Assembly: GCF_000813825.1 (NCBI RefSeq)
Contig: NZ_JWTA01000020.1
Span: 1 to 42,578 of the forward strand
Direction: 5' to 3'
DNA: 42,578 bases
Source: Chryseobacterium taiwanense
GTDB lineage: Bacteria > Bacteroidota > Bacteroidia > Flavobacteriales > Weeksellaceae
Shown here: positions 15,694 through 24,661 of the stretch, one piece after another
Layout: each line of letters opens with the position of its first letter
How positions within the stretch are numbered: position 1 is the stretch's first letter
Position numbers and translations under genes: made by a program
The notes under the pieces: model-generated
Databases searched by the model: none
What the model was told of the DNA's origin: nothing
Seen by the model: only the letters and a program-made list of their open reading frames with translations

Positions 15694-16512
15694 ATGAAGA
15701 ATAGCACTCATTCTATGTTTGATAAAACAAGAGTATACAAATCGATGACTGAAAATGCAGTAATTGATCTTCTCTTGAACTGGAATAATGATCGCAAAAA
15801 TAAAGACCTCAGAACTTTTTTAAGTGGAATCTTTTATCCCGATCAAAAAGCCTATTTTGAGTATGAAGGCTTCTATGTGACAAAAACAATTCTTAGAGAG
15901 GAACTTCAACTTGAAAAAGGGAAGAAACCCGGAGATATTGATGTAATGATCATTCCATTTACGAAGACAAAAATCTATTTTGAACGAACTTCGGTATATG
16001 AAATTAAAATAGTGCGTCCTACAAGAAAAAATCCTAGCAGGAATGCCAACTCGTTAGGAGTTACTCAGGTGTTAGGATTGATTGATGATGGTTTTCCTGT
16101 CGTAGGTTTGATTCATGTTTCTATAACTGAACCTTTAAGGGAAGAAGAAAAAAGGACTATTAAATTCTCAACAATAAAGGCTAATAAAGAGTTTTTACCT
16201 GAAGAAGGGAAATCATTTGAAGACTATTTTGTTGATATTAAAATAGACCAGTTTCCGGGCTGGTCAAGCGAAAATCAAATAAAAAGATTGATGACTTATA
16301 ACCTGCCTGACTGTATAGGAATCTCTACTCATGGATTAGAATTTTATGATGATGATACGATAACGATTTGTTCTTGTGATGTTTCATATCAAAAAGCAGC
16401 AGCTTGCTCATTTAATCCATTAACTTCACAACAAACGATTCTCAAAATTAAAAACCATTTTCTAAAAAATAGAGAGAAATACCAAGTAGTTTTAAATAAG
16501 AAACCTGAATGA
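15694..16512 (+). CDS. Putative PD-(D/E)XK nuclease-like protein
   Basis: 272 residues, with no signal peptide or membrane segment. A candidate nuclease core covers about 55-130: KKPGDIDVMIIPF, with D81 and D83, then VYEIKIVRP, with E103 and K105, in the D-(x)20-E-x-K arrangement of the PD-(D/E)XK fold. Conserved-looking residues follow (LGVTQVLGLIDDGFPVVGLIHV), a common feature of that fold where the last strand reports on the active site. The C-terminal 100 residues have a Cys-rich strand (ITICSCDVSY). It is the only plus-strand gene in the island, divergent from the CHAT gene and convergent with the HEPN gene (15 bp between stops). No known family recognised. Confidence 0.7.
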   Translation: MKNSTHSMFDKTRVYKSMTENAVIDLLLNWNNDRKNKDLRTFLSGIFYPDQKAYFEYEGFYVTKTILREELQLEKGKKPGDIDVMIIPFTKTKIYFERTSVYEIKIVRPTRKNPSRNANSLGVTQVLGLIDDGFPVVGLIHVSITEPLREEEKRTIKFSTIKANKEFLPEEGKSFEDYFVDIKIDQFPGWSSENQIKRLMTYNLPDCIGISTHGLEFYDDDTITICSCDVSYQKAAACSFNPLTSQQTILKIKNHFLKNREKYQVVLNKKPE

Positions 16513-16526
16513 AAAATGTAATTAGT

Positions 16527-17852
16527 TTATGCAAAGAAATTTGTATTTAGATCGTCCTTGAATCCAAGATTTGATAAAACTAAACAAATTGCAATTTTTC
16601 TTAAACAATATACTTGAGATTGTAAATCTTCTTCTTTGATAGAATTCAAACTTCCATGTGTAATACTATCTCTGGTTTTCTTTAATGTTCCAAACTTGAA
16701 ACCAAAAGTTGATGGATCAATATTATTCAATTTTAAAGTTTCTTCAAGAGGACTTTTGAATGGCTTAAATTCCAGTTTGTCAACCGTTCCTTTAAGCTTT
16801 TTCTCAAACTCTAATTCATCTTCTTTATTGCTTAAAAAAGGTTTTAAAGTCTCAAGTAAACTTTCAGAAATTACTTTTTTTTCAGTGTTAAAATTAAATT
16901 TTTCTTGTTTTTGATTAATATTAAAAATTTCGATAATGTTGAATAATAAGAGAAAAGCAGATGCTGGATTTACTTCTCTGGCATGGAGGATATTATCTAT
17001 TGCTTTTGTGATTTTTTTCTCATTTTTAATGTAATTTGAGTACCAATCATTTTTTAGGAATTTCTCTATCCTATTATTATTTTTTAAAAACTCTGAAACA
17101 CTTTCCATGTCCGAAACATAGGTCTGGTTTGTTGGTTCCATATTTCTGAAAATATATATATGCTTATCAGTTCTAAAAACTAATTTATCTATTATTATTC
17201 GTATTCCGTAGAAAAATGAAAGACAGTTACAAATTATTTGTAGTCGATATTTGATTTCTTCAAATCCAATTTCTTCAAATTTGAAGTTAAGAGTACCTAT
17301 TTTTTTAATGGTAAATTCCTCACTCGATCTTCGCTCATTATCTATAAACTCCAATTCAGGTCTATATAACATACTATCAATTTTATAATAGTTTGACATA
17401 CCTTTCATTCTGGATATGGAAAATAAATTTTTATTATCGAGATTTGTGAAAAAAGAATAAAATAGATTGACGACTTTCAGTCCATTTCTATTTAGAAAAA
17501 CGATACCTTCATTGATAAATTCCTGATGAATGTTATCCTTGATAATGCAAACATTACTAAGAAAGATAGTAAAAAAACGGTTTTTGCCATCATTTTGAAA
17601 AGAAATAGATTTATAAACTCTACTTTGATCGAATATAAGAGAAATTTCCGTATCGATAATTTCAAAACTTTCTTCGAATAGACCTAATGCATTAGACGAT
17701 CGTGAATAATAGATATCAATGTGAGACTTGATGTCATTGTCAATTATTTGAAAATACATTTCTTCATCAGAAACGAATAAATGTGCACGATGAATTTTAC
17801 TGGAAATTCTTTGATCTTTAAATTTTAAGTTTATACGATAATAATTTTTCAT
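16527..17852 (-). CDS. HEPN-domain protein, ApeA-like layout
   Basis: 441 residues. The N-terminal 270 residues are beta-rich with no recognised motif, and the C-terminal part is helical. Near the end, FGTLKKTRDSITHGSL shows R394-x4-H399, the catalytic R-x4-6-H of HEPN RNases. This two-part layout (large sensing domain, C-terminal HEPN) is that of ApeA-type anti-phage proteins, which cut tRNA when triggered, though I cannot align the N-terminal domain. The adjacent plus-strand gene ends 15 bp away, tail to tail. An RNA-targeting abortive effector is the likely role. AT content is high. Confidence 0.75.
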   Translation of the reverse strand: MKNYYRINLKFKDQRISSKIHRAHLFVSDEEMYFQIIDNDIKSHIDIYYSRSSNALGLFEESFEIIDTEISLIFDQSRVYKSISFQNDGKNRFFTIFLSNVCIIKDNIHQEFINEGIVFLNRNGLKVVNLFYSFFTNLDNKNLFSISRMKGMSNYYKIDSMLYRPELEFIDNERRSSEEFTIKKIGTLNFKFEEIGFEEIKYRLQIICNCLSFFYGIRIIIDKLVFRTDKHIYIFRNMEPTNQTYVSDMESVSEFLKNNNRIEKFLKNDWYSNYIKNEKKITKAIDNILHAREVNPASAFLLLFNIIEIFNINQKQEKFNFNTEKKVISESLLETLKPFLSNKEDELEFEKKLKGTVDKLEFKPFKSPLEETLKLNNIDPSTFGFKFGTLKKTRDSITHGSLNSIKEEDLQSQVYCLRKIAICLVLSNLGFKDDLNTNFFA

Positions 17853-18074
17853 AAATAAGATGGATGATTACTTCAATGCTATTATTTCAAAATAGGAAGG
17901 AGCTTATTTTTTTAATAACAATGATAAACTTTATCTAGTTAATAAAACCTATTTTGAGAAAAATATCAAAATAAATTTCAATTGTAGATGATAATAAGAG
18001 AAGTATTTCAAGGATATATAAAAACAATAAAAATAATAAGTCTATTATGAAAAAATAAAATATAGATGCTTCTA

Positions 18075-18344
18075 TTAATTAAAACTTATATTAACATTGG
18101 TTTGTTTTAGAATATCTTTTCTATGCCAATAAAATCTCCAAAGATAAAGAAGTCCTATTATTATCAAAATATAGGCAAGCCATTTTCCTAAACGCTCTAA
18201 AAAATTGAGTCCAACAGCTTTCTCGTAACTTGAAAATCCTTCTATTCCACCAATACCACGTCGATTGAATTTCCTACGGTTGATCCAATAACGTAAGGAG
18301 AAACCCGATAACAAGCTTATAATTGAAATTATTAGTAAATACAT
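18075..18344 (-). CDS. Small two-helix membrane protein
   Basis: 89 residues. A membrane helix lies at about 2-17 (YLLIISIISLLSGFSL), then a basic loop (RYWINRRKFNRRGIGGIEGF) and a second helix at about 55-70 (WLAYILIIIGLLYLWRFYW). The Arg-rich cytoplasmic loop followed by GFSSYEKA looks familiar from Bacteroidota membrane proteins of unknown role. It lies between the Mrr-type nuclease and the HEPN gene on the same strand, with gaps of over 100 bp either side, so cotranscription is unclear. Confidence 0.6.
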   Translation of the reverse strand: MYLLIISIISLLSGFSLRYWINRRKFNRRGIGGIEGFSSYEKAVGLNFLERLGKWLAYILIIIGLLYLWRFYWHRKDILKQTNVNISFN

Positions 18345-18467
18345 GTAGTCCGATTTAGAAGTTAATTCATTCTAATAGGACTAAAATTACAAAATTTAAA
18401 TGATTGATAATAAATAATATATTTAGAATTTAATTCTTTAATTATAAATTTTTTTCAGCATATGTTT

Positions 18468-19448
18468 TTAGTGAGTCTGCTCAAAAAGAACTTCCTGCAA
18501 ATCTTGTAAAGGGGTCCAAATTCCGGATTTAACTTTCAGGTAAGTCTTGCATAGCGAGACGATTTTTTCTTCATCCCCAAATCTGATTTTTTTTCTTTCT
18601 AATTCTGTTAAGCCTTCGAAAGCATTTGAGGTAAAACCGTATGTTGATAAAAACAAACCGCTCTCTCTTTTTTCATTACAGATTACTTTTAAAAATTCCT
18701 TTACAGATTTTTGACCCACCATTTGTTTGGATTTCCAGTGTTTAATCTCAACAATATACTTATGAGGTATTCCTTTTTTGATGATCTCCAAAATAATATC
18801 CTTACCTCCATCTTTGCTTGGGGGTGTAAGTATCACATCAAATGCCAAACCTTCAAATAACTCAGCTATTGTTTTCTCCAATTCTCTCCATTCTATTTTT
18901 AACAAAAAGTTTGAATCTTCTGCTATTTTTTCGATGAATGTTTTGCTTACAATTTTGATGATGTCTTCATATTCATGAGTATTTAGGTTAGACTCTATTT
19001 CAATTTTAGATGTCCAAGATTTCAAGTCATCTATTGTTAATAGTTCCACTTTTAAAGGATCAGTACTATTTACAAAACGATAGCATGCTGAGGTAAACCC
19101 ATGAGGGGCAAACAAAATAAGACGGTCATAAGGATAGTTGAAAGCAAATGATACCCTCTCGTGTACCCGGTTTTCATGAACACTTTTACCTGAATTTTGA
19201 AGAGAAATACATATTCTGTCTCGCGAATCTTGCTTTGTACACATGAAATCAAAGTTACTTGTATCAGGATTTGGATTAAATATCGTTGTAAAACCATCAT
19301 TTGATAACAATTTTGAAATAACTTGATGAAATGTAAAACAAATTTCTCTATCGTCTTTCGGATTTGCTATAGAGTTTTCTAATACAAGAATATCCCGGAT
19401 TAATTCATCTTTTTTTGTTGGAGTCATAGCATCAATTGTAAGCTTCAA
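18468..19448 (-). CDS. Mrr-type restriction endonuclease-like protein
   Basis: 326 residues. The C-terminal domain (about 185-300) has the Mrr_cat signature. It contains E190/E192 in WRELEKTIAELFEGLAF, D217 in SKDGGKDIILEI and E234-x-K236 in YIVEIKHW, followed by the helix MVGQKSVKEFLKVI that is common to this fold. The family cuts modified or foreign DNA. The N-terminal 140 residues (FTFHQVISKLLSNDGF, then FDFMCTKQDSRDRICISLQ) look like a second, degenerate copy of the same fold and may have a regulatory or DNA-binding role. The start at 19448 is taken; Met8 (19427) is an alternative. It lies 170 bp after the HNH gene in the same direction. Confidence 0.85.
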   Translation of the reverse strand: MKLTIDAMTPTKKDELIRDILVLENSIANPKDDREICFTFHQVISKLLSNDGFTTIFNPNPDTSNFDFMCTKQDSRDRICISLQNSGKSVHENRVHERVSFAFNYPYDRLILFAPHGFTSACYRFVNSTDPLKVELLTIDDLKSWTSKIEIESNLNTHEYEDIIKIVSKTFIEKIAEDSNFLLKIEWRELEKTIAELFEGLAFDVILTPPSKDGGKDIILEIIKKGIPHKYIVEIKHWKSKQMVGQKSVKEFLKVICNEKRESGLFLSTYGFTSNAFEGLTELERKKIRFGDEEKIVSLCKTYLKVKSGIWTPLQDLQEVLFEQTH

Positions 19449-19617
19449 GATTATATAAAAACAAAAATTGAATAATATAAAATTTATTATAATTAAGATT
19501 TACGAAAATTATTTTTGGACGAGTGTTTAATGAAAGACTATTATGTAATGTTTCGTGGTTAAAAATCTTTATTTATTATGGTTTATTTTTTATGCAAGAT
19601 TTATTCAGTATACTTAT

Positions 19618-20544
19618 TTACAGCATATCTAATTGCTCATTAATATCCTGTAAAAATTTTGATAAAGGTCTTTTATATATTCCCTCTTCACTGGTATAAG
19701 TTCCTAGCTCTAATCTAGTATCAATATTTTCTACATTTCCCACTATTTTTCCGAATTTTTTCTCAAGTGAAGATTTGTAACACTTGTTGTATTTTAATTT
19801 TCTTTGTATAAGTTCTTCAATATAATCAATGTGGTTGTCATATATTCCATGTAAATAAAATTTTTCTGAAATTTTTGTGGAATCATTAATTTGAATTACT
19901 AACTTAGAATTTTGGGTGATATGACTAGTTAAAGATTCGGAATCAATTCTAAATTTTAAATTTTTATACATTTTAGATATATCATATTCTCGATTACCTT
20001 TGAACTTATTGCATGAGCCACAAATTGGAAAAAGATTATGTAAAGAAATTGATAAGGCTGGATATAAGCTTTTTGGATAATAATGATCAAATTCAAATAT
20101 GAGTTTGATTTTTGATTTACTATTAGCAACTAGCGTGTATTGTGCATTGCATATATAACAAGCAGAATTTGTTAGTCCATGAAAATAGTTATATAGTGTT
20201 GAAGGTTGATAATTAAGTGAATTAATAACTCTTTTATTGAACTCAGAATTTAGTTTGTTTTTTTTACATTCTTGGCATTTGTTACAATTTTTTCTGTTTA
20301 TTTTTCCGCTACATTTGAGCTTGTTATTAAAATTAATAATTTTATCAAAACTATTCTTTGCAATTTCTAATTCATCTAAAGTACCAACTAATAATTTACT
20401 TAAATGAATATTTAAATAACGTATATACTTTTGATATTCTTCACTTTTGAATTTTCTACATTGTACAATTTTGTTAAGATTGAATTTTTTTTCAGAATAT
20501 TCAATTAATTTATCTTTATCAAAGTTGAATTTTGGAAGATTCAT
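19618..20544 (-). CDS. HNH endonuclease (PtuB-like partner of the ATPase)
   Basis: 308 residues. The HNH core lies at 129-182: C129YIC132, then FEFDHYYPKS with D153-H154, H169-N170 in ISLHNLFPICGSCN, and C175/C178, the second zinc pair. All metal and catalytic residues are present. An extra cysteine cluster lies before the core (LKCSGK with C78, then C87, C90 and C93 in NCNKCQEC), which may bind a second zinc. The C-terminal 110 residues are helical and charged. The gene starts 7 bp after the stop of the ATPase gene. ATPase-HNH pairs of this sort occur in Septu-like anti-phage systems (PtuA/PtuB), where the nuclease acts on nucleic acid when released by the ATPase. Confidence 0.85.
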   Translation of the reverse strand: MNLPKFNFDKDKLIEYSEKKFNLNKIVQCRKFKSEEYQKYIRYLNIHLSKLLVGTLDELEIAKNSFDKIINFNNKLKCSGKINRKNCNKCQECKKNKLNSEFNKRVINSLNYQPSTLYNYFHGLTNSACYICNAQYTLVANSKSKIKLIFEFDHYYPKSLYPALSISLHNLFPICGSCNKFKGNREYDISKMYKNLKFRIDSESLTSHITQNSKLVIQINDSTKISEKFYLHGIYDNHIDYIEELIQRKLKYNKCYKSSLEKKFGKIVGNVENIDTRLELGTYTSEEGIYKRPLSKFLQDINEQLDML

Positions 20545-20551
20545 TGTTATA

Positions 20552-22966
20552 TTATTTGCTTAATTCGTTAATTCTTTTTTGATAAAATTCTATTAATGTT
20601 TTATTATCTAGATATTCTTGAAACTTTTTGTCTAACATTTCTAAAAGTGGTTTTCGCAAGAGATGCTCTCCTATAATGTTAATTTCTTGAATTAGTGATT
20701 CATAATTTTCAATGTTAATTACTAATTTATCACTGGAGATTGTCTTAAATATCTTCTGTATTTTTTTTGATGCGAATTCGCCCATAAAACCATTTTCTAG
20801 AAAAAATTCATCTGCTAACAAGTCATGAATGTTAGCGCCAAAAGAATTAGTTGAGTTCTTACAATAATCTGGCTCCCCATTTTTGAGTTTTAAAATATTT
20901 TGATTGGGTATGTCTGATAAAATAAATGGTGAATGTGTAGAAAAAATTATATTAAAATTAAGTTTTTTATATTTCTTTTGCTTGAGTAAAACTAACAAAC
21001 TATCGATGTAAATTCTTTGATATTCAGGGTGATAATATAGTTCTATTTCATCGAGGATAATATTTATTGCTTTATATGTGAGAATTTTTGAATCAGAATT
21101 TGTATTTGCTTCTTCATTTTCAACAACTGATAAAATATTATCAATATGATATAATAATGATATGAAAGAATGCAATAGTTGTTGTTCTCCTGAACTTAAG
21201 TATTTAAGCTCAAAGTCAGAATTGAAATTAGCTTTTCTGAAAAAGAATAGTGCTTCAAAAAAAGCATTAGGTATTTCTTCATCTGTGAGTAATTTTACTT
21301 GGTCAAAGTAATTCTTATTAACAGTGTAATAAACATTATCATCCTTTTCAGAAAAATTCTTTTGATCTGAAATAGTTAGGTAATTAAAGAAATTTGATTC
21401 TTGCATGTTCAGGACTTGACGAAGTTTTAGTGTCACATGGCTAGAGTCGAGGCTTAATCTTGATAAAAGATTTGAAATATAAATTTCTCTAAAATTAGTA
21501 CTGGCTAATTTTTCATTAAAATCATCTAGGAAACTATTGATTATTTCAAAAACAGATACGCTTTTTTTGTAGATGTACTGGCAAGATTTTTCGTATTCAT
21601 TATTTATAACTGCTTCATCATAAAAATTATAATAATATTTTAAAATATTTCTTTTAATGAGATCTATATTTTTAAGAAACATTTTGTCTACCTCGTAAAT
21701 ATTTTGTTTAGTTAGCTCTACAAATTGTATTAAATTAAGGTTACTTCCAGAAGGCGAAAAAAACTTAACATAGTTTCCTATAAAAATATCAACTAAATTA
21801 TTATTTGATTGTAAATTACCAATTTTAAAATCATTAAATAGAGGCTTAAAACCTTTATAGTTTTTATAATTAAATACTATTTTTATGATTTTTTTGAATA
21901 TGTACAAATTGCTTAAATTAAAACATTGGTGCATAAACTTATGGCTATCCTGAAAATCTATTTTAGAATATGAATATATTAATTCTCTATATATTATTTT
22001 TTTCTTAAAAAATGTATATAATTTATTGAAAAACAATTCATTCCTATAACTGTTGATTAATTCGAATTGGCTTACAACATCTTCAAGTTCATAAGTTTTA
22101 TCATTAAAGTAAATATTTAGATTTTTCTTAATGTCCAATTTAAATAACAGTTTTTGTATTGATAAATCTCTTATAAGAGCTGATGTTTTTATTTCATTCT
22201 CTTCAGATGATAATAAAAATACTTTAAGTAATCTTGAATTCGCTAATTCAAATTCGCTATTTATATTAATATTACCATCCTCTCGATAAGGAGTTAATAC
22301 AATAGGTGTTTGATAGCCATCATTTTTTATAAAAAGTCTATCTAACCATCTGTCTTGATCAGAAGAACTATTTAATCCATAGATTGAATAGTTAGTTACG
22401 ATGGTATATATAGGTATCTTATAACTACTACTACGGTTCTCAGAAAGCTCAATATTAGAAAAATCTTTGATGTATAAATTTTTGTTTTTGTGATCCTTGA
22501 TATAAGATATTTTAGTGAATTTATGTGTGGAATTCCATTTAAGACAATAAATGCAATCATCTAATTGATAATAAAATTCTATAAAAAATTCTTTTGTATA
22601 TTCACTAGTAATACTTTGATGGTTTAATAAGCGTTCATACAAAGAGTATTCATACAGAAAATAATAGAAAAGCTCTAGTAGAGAGCTTTTTCCACTACCA
22701 TTTTTTCCTACTACTGCACAAATGTTAATATTGTCGCCATAAAAATCATCTGGGACACTTCTTTTATGTTTAATGATTTGAACATCAGTGTATTCTGTTG
22801 TGTTAGCAATTTCATTTCTATCTTTATCTAAAAAAATATAATCACTATAAAATCGATAAATAAAATTATCTTGTAATCCTTTCAGAATATTTTTTCTACA
22901 ACTATGTTGAATACTGTTGATTTCTTCATTTAAGGGTCGAATTGCTAAAAGTTTAAAATTTTTCAT
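20552..22966 (-). CDS. ABC-type AAA ATPase of a Septu-like defence unit
   Basis: 804 residues. The Walker A is GKNGSGKSS (87-95). The ABC signature-like loop is LSSGEQQ (590-596), Walker B is IILDEIE (636-642), and the switch is FSTHSPF (about 675-681). Between the two halves are about 480 residues of mostly helical, Asn/Lys/Phe-rich sequence, longer than in typical PtuA. The overall form is that of the RecF/SMC-like OLD or PtuA group. Base composition is very AT-rich. The start overlaps the stop of the 63-aa gene by 4 bp (ATGA), and the HNH gene follows 7 bp after the stop, so the three form a coupled unit. No retron RT is nearby. Confidence 0.88.
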   Translation of the reverse strand: MKNFKLLAIRPLNEEINSIQHSCRKNILKGLQDNFIYRFYSDYIFLDKDRNEIANTTEYTDVQIIKHKRSVPDDFYGDNINICAVVGKNGSGKSSLLELFYYFLYEYSLYERLLNHQSITSEYTKEFFIEFYYQLDDCIYCLKWNSTHKFTKISYIKDHKNKNLYIKDFSNIELSENRSSSYKIPIYTIVTNYSIYGLNSSSDQDRWLDRLFIKNDGYQTPIVLTPYREDGNININSEFELANSRLLKVFLLSSEENEIKTSALIRDLSIQKLLFKLDIKKNLNIYFNDKTYELEDVVSQFELINSYRNELFFNKLYTFFKKKIIYRELIYSYSKIDFQDSHKFMHQCFNLSNLYIFKKIIKIVFNYKNYKGFKPLFNDFKIGNLQSNNNLVDIFIGNYVKFFSPSGSNLNLIQFVELTKQNIYEVDKMFLKNIDLIKRNILKYYYNFYDEAVINNEYEKSCQYIYKKSVSVFEIINSFLDDFNEKLASTNFREIYISNLLSRLSLDSSHVTLKLRQVLNMQESNFFNYLTISDQKNFSEKDDNVYYTVNKNYFDQVKLLTDEEIPNAFFEALFFFRKANFNSDFELKYLSSGEQQLLHSFISLLYHIDNILSVVENEEANTNSDSKILTYKAINIILDEIELYYHPEYQRIYIDSLLVLLKQKKYKKLNFNIIFSTHSPFILSDIPNQNILKLKNGEPDYCKNSTNSFGANIHDLLADEFFLENGFMGEFASKKIQKIFKTISSDKLVINIENYESLIQEINIIGEHLLRKPLLEMLDKKFQEYLDNKTLIEFYQKRINELSK

Positions 22967-23154
22967 TTTTTATCTGAGTAATATATTACCTTGTATCCCT
23001 TTTTATCATTGTTTTTTTTTTCAATGTCTATTAGTGCGTTAACTTTTTCAATTTCACCAATAAACTGATTTTCGATTTCAAAAAATTCTGATTTATCATT
23101 GTCAATATCTGTATTTAAGGAGTCGGATAAATTTTTTTCCAATAAGTCAACCAT
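22963..23154 (-). CDS. Small hypothetical protein coupled to the ATPase
   Basis: 63 residues, acidic N-terminus (LEKNLSDSLNTDIDNDKSEF) and Lys-rich C-terminus, probably helical. The stop overlaps the ATPase ATG by 4 bp (ATGA), which indicates translational coupling and supports a real gene. A small third component is not part of the standard Septu pair. It could be an antitoxin-like inhibitor, an assembly factor or a sensor. The family is not recognised. Confidence 0.65.
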   Translation of the reverse strand: MVDLLEKNLSDSLNTDIDNDKSEFFEIENQFIGEIEKVNALIDIEKKNNDKKGYKVIYYSDKK

Positions 23155-23269
23155 TTATGACGTTCCTGGTTCATATGTATTTTGGTGATTATTAATTTAA
23201 AATGCGTTCAGATATTTTTCTAAATACTTAATAGAGTTTTTGTATTCGTCGTAATTTTCTCTGACATAT

Positions 23270-23575
23270 TTACTTGAAAATAGACAGTTTTTCCGTTTTT
23301 AGCAATTTATGTTCTGTACTTTCAGCCAATTTTAATGAAGGGATAAACCAAAAATCAGGAGTAGATTCTAAGTCATCAATTTTACCATTATAACAAACCA
23401 AAGCATAAATTAAAAAATGTACCGGAATTTGTAATAAGCTAGTCATTGCGTTTATTGACACCTTTAACCTCAAAAATACATGTTCTCCTAAATTAGTTTT
23501 GAAGATTATATAAACACCATTTTTATTGCCTAAAGAAAGATATGCATCTTTACCCGTTCTGCAGAAAATGCTCAT
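23270..23575 (-). CDS. Hypothetical protein, possibly a fragment
   Basis: 101 residues, with beta-like strands (DAYLSLGNKNGVYIIFKT, GEHVFLRLKVS) and then a more helical, aromatic stretch (PVHFLIYALVCYNGKIDD, STPDFWFIPSLKL). The sequence has the feel of one domain from a larger protein, perhaps a remnant. It lies 76 bp after the 264-aa gene and 116 bp before the 63-aa gene, so it could belong to either neighbour unit or to neither. No motif gives a role. Confidence 0.45.
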   Translation of the reverse strand: MSIFCRTGKDAYLSLGNKNGVYIIFKTNLGEHVFLRLKVSINAMTSLLQIPVHFLIYALVCYNGKIDDLESTPDFWFIPSLKLAESTEHKLLKTEKLSIFK

Positions 23576-23650
23576 GATAAGATATTCCTAGGCAAGATTG
23601 GTGTTATAATTATTGTCTGAACTTCTAATTGTTTTTTCCATACATTTTGT

Positions 23651-24445
23651 TTAAAGATATTTTTTTACTTTCTTCTCAACATAAGAAAAATCAATCCATT
23701 TACTGAAATTCAATAAAGCAAAATGCTGTTTTTCTTCGGGCATTTTCTCAAGCTCCGACATAATTTTGTTTGGTTTTATTTCATTTCTTATCAGTAATAG
23801 TAACATATAAAATTCGTAATCAAAATCCCTTAGAAATTTAAATTTTTCTAAATCTTGAAATGCACATATTTCAATGAGTCTTTTCTTATAATAAGGACTC
23901 AAATCCATGAACCATAGATCTTCTGCATTTGATGTAAGTAAATGAGCATTTTCTTGTTTAAGCAATATATTTAAATAGCTTGTATCCCCAGAAACAAAAA
24001 AATGATCCAATAACATGTCGGTTACGTCGGTTTCTGCAAAACTTAAATATCTGAGTGCAGCCTTATTGTTATGTGAATAATTTGAATAAAAAAATGTATT
24101 AAAAAAATCTGTTTTGTAATCTTCTGTTAACTGCGGCAATAACAATTCTAATATTATTCTGATTCTTATAGATTTATGATATGAAACTTCGGTTTTCAAA
24201 AGTTCTTTTAGACTACTGTACATTTTTTCATGTTCGCTGAATGTAGTAACTCTTTTTTCAATGTTGCTAAAGATTGAAGATTTAAATTCAGTGTATTCAT
24301 TGTCAATATGGTAATTTACTAAATCTTCAAAGTCTATTGTATTTAAAACTGAATGGATTAGAATGTCATATGGGTGCTCTATACTAGTTTCTTCTTTCTT
24401 TTTTCTTGATAAAGAAACTAGAAGCTTTTTTTGATGTTCATTCAT
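23651..24445 (-). CDS. Helical hypothetical protein in the SIR2-HerA operon
   Basis: 264 residues, almost entirely alpha-helical by residue pattern. Repeated Leu-rich helices (SIRIRIILELLLPQL, AALRYLSFAETDVTDMLL, YEFYMLLLLIRNEI) suggest a HEAT-like solenoid. There is no signal peptide, membrane helix or catalytic motif. It starts 12 bp after the 67-aa gene, which itself overlaps herA, so these four genes look like one operon. Known SIR2-HerA systems are two-gene; this would be an added component such as a sensor or inhibitor. Family not recognised. Confidence 0.7.
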   Translation of the reverse strand: MNEHQKKLLVSLSRKKKEETSIEHPYDILIHSVLNTIDFEDLVNYHIDNEYTEFKSSIFSNIEKRVTTFSEHEKMYSSLKELLKTEVSYHKSIRIRIILELLLPQLTEDYKTDFFNTFFYSNYSHNNKAALRYLSFAETDVTDMLLDHFFVSGDTSYLNILLKQENAHLLTSNAEDLWFMDLSPYYKKRLIEICAFQDLEKFKFLRDFDYEFYMLLLLIRNEIKPNKIMSELEKMPEEKQHFALLNFSKWIDFSYVEKKVKKYL

Positions 24446-24457
24446 GGTTATTTGTTT

Positions 24458-24661
24458 TTATGGTCTTAACTTTTCAATAATATCGTTTAAAGTCTCAAAC
24501 TCTTTATCATCAAGGATATCTAATGAATTATTTGTGGCTAATAATATAGTTTCCTTACATACATTTATGCACCTTAATAGAGGACTTACAATAGAATTTC
24601 CGTGTTGAACAAATTTATATTTTATAGGAAATAACAAAATTTTTGACGTAACTACTTCCAA
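24458..24661 (-). CDS. Small hypothetical protein overlapping herA
   Basis: 67 residues from a TTG start that lies 10 bp inside the end of the HerA gene; no ATG is available in frame. The N-terminal part (SKILLFPIKYKFVQHGNS) looks beta-like. The rest is helical with an acidic segment (LDILDDKEFETLNDIIEKL). The overlap with herA and the 12-bp spacing to the next gene favour a real, translationally coupled gene. Without an ATG the reading rests on context. Confidence 0.5.
   Translation of the reverse strand: MEVVTSKILLFPIKYKFVQHGNSIVSPLLRCINVCKETILLATNNSLDILDDKEFETLNDIIEKLRP

Noticed and set aside
19618..22966. Retron Eco7-type system
   Set aside because: ATPase and HNH are present but there is no reverse transcriptase or msr/msd-like RNA within the window.
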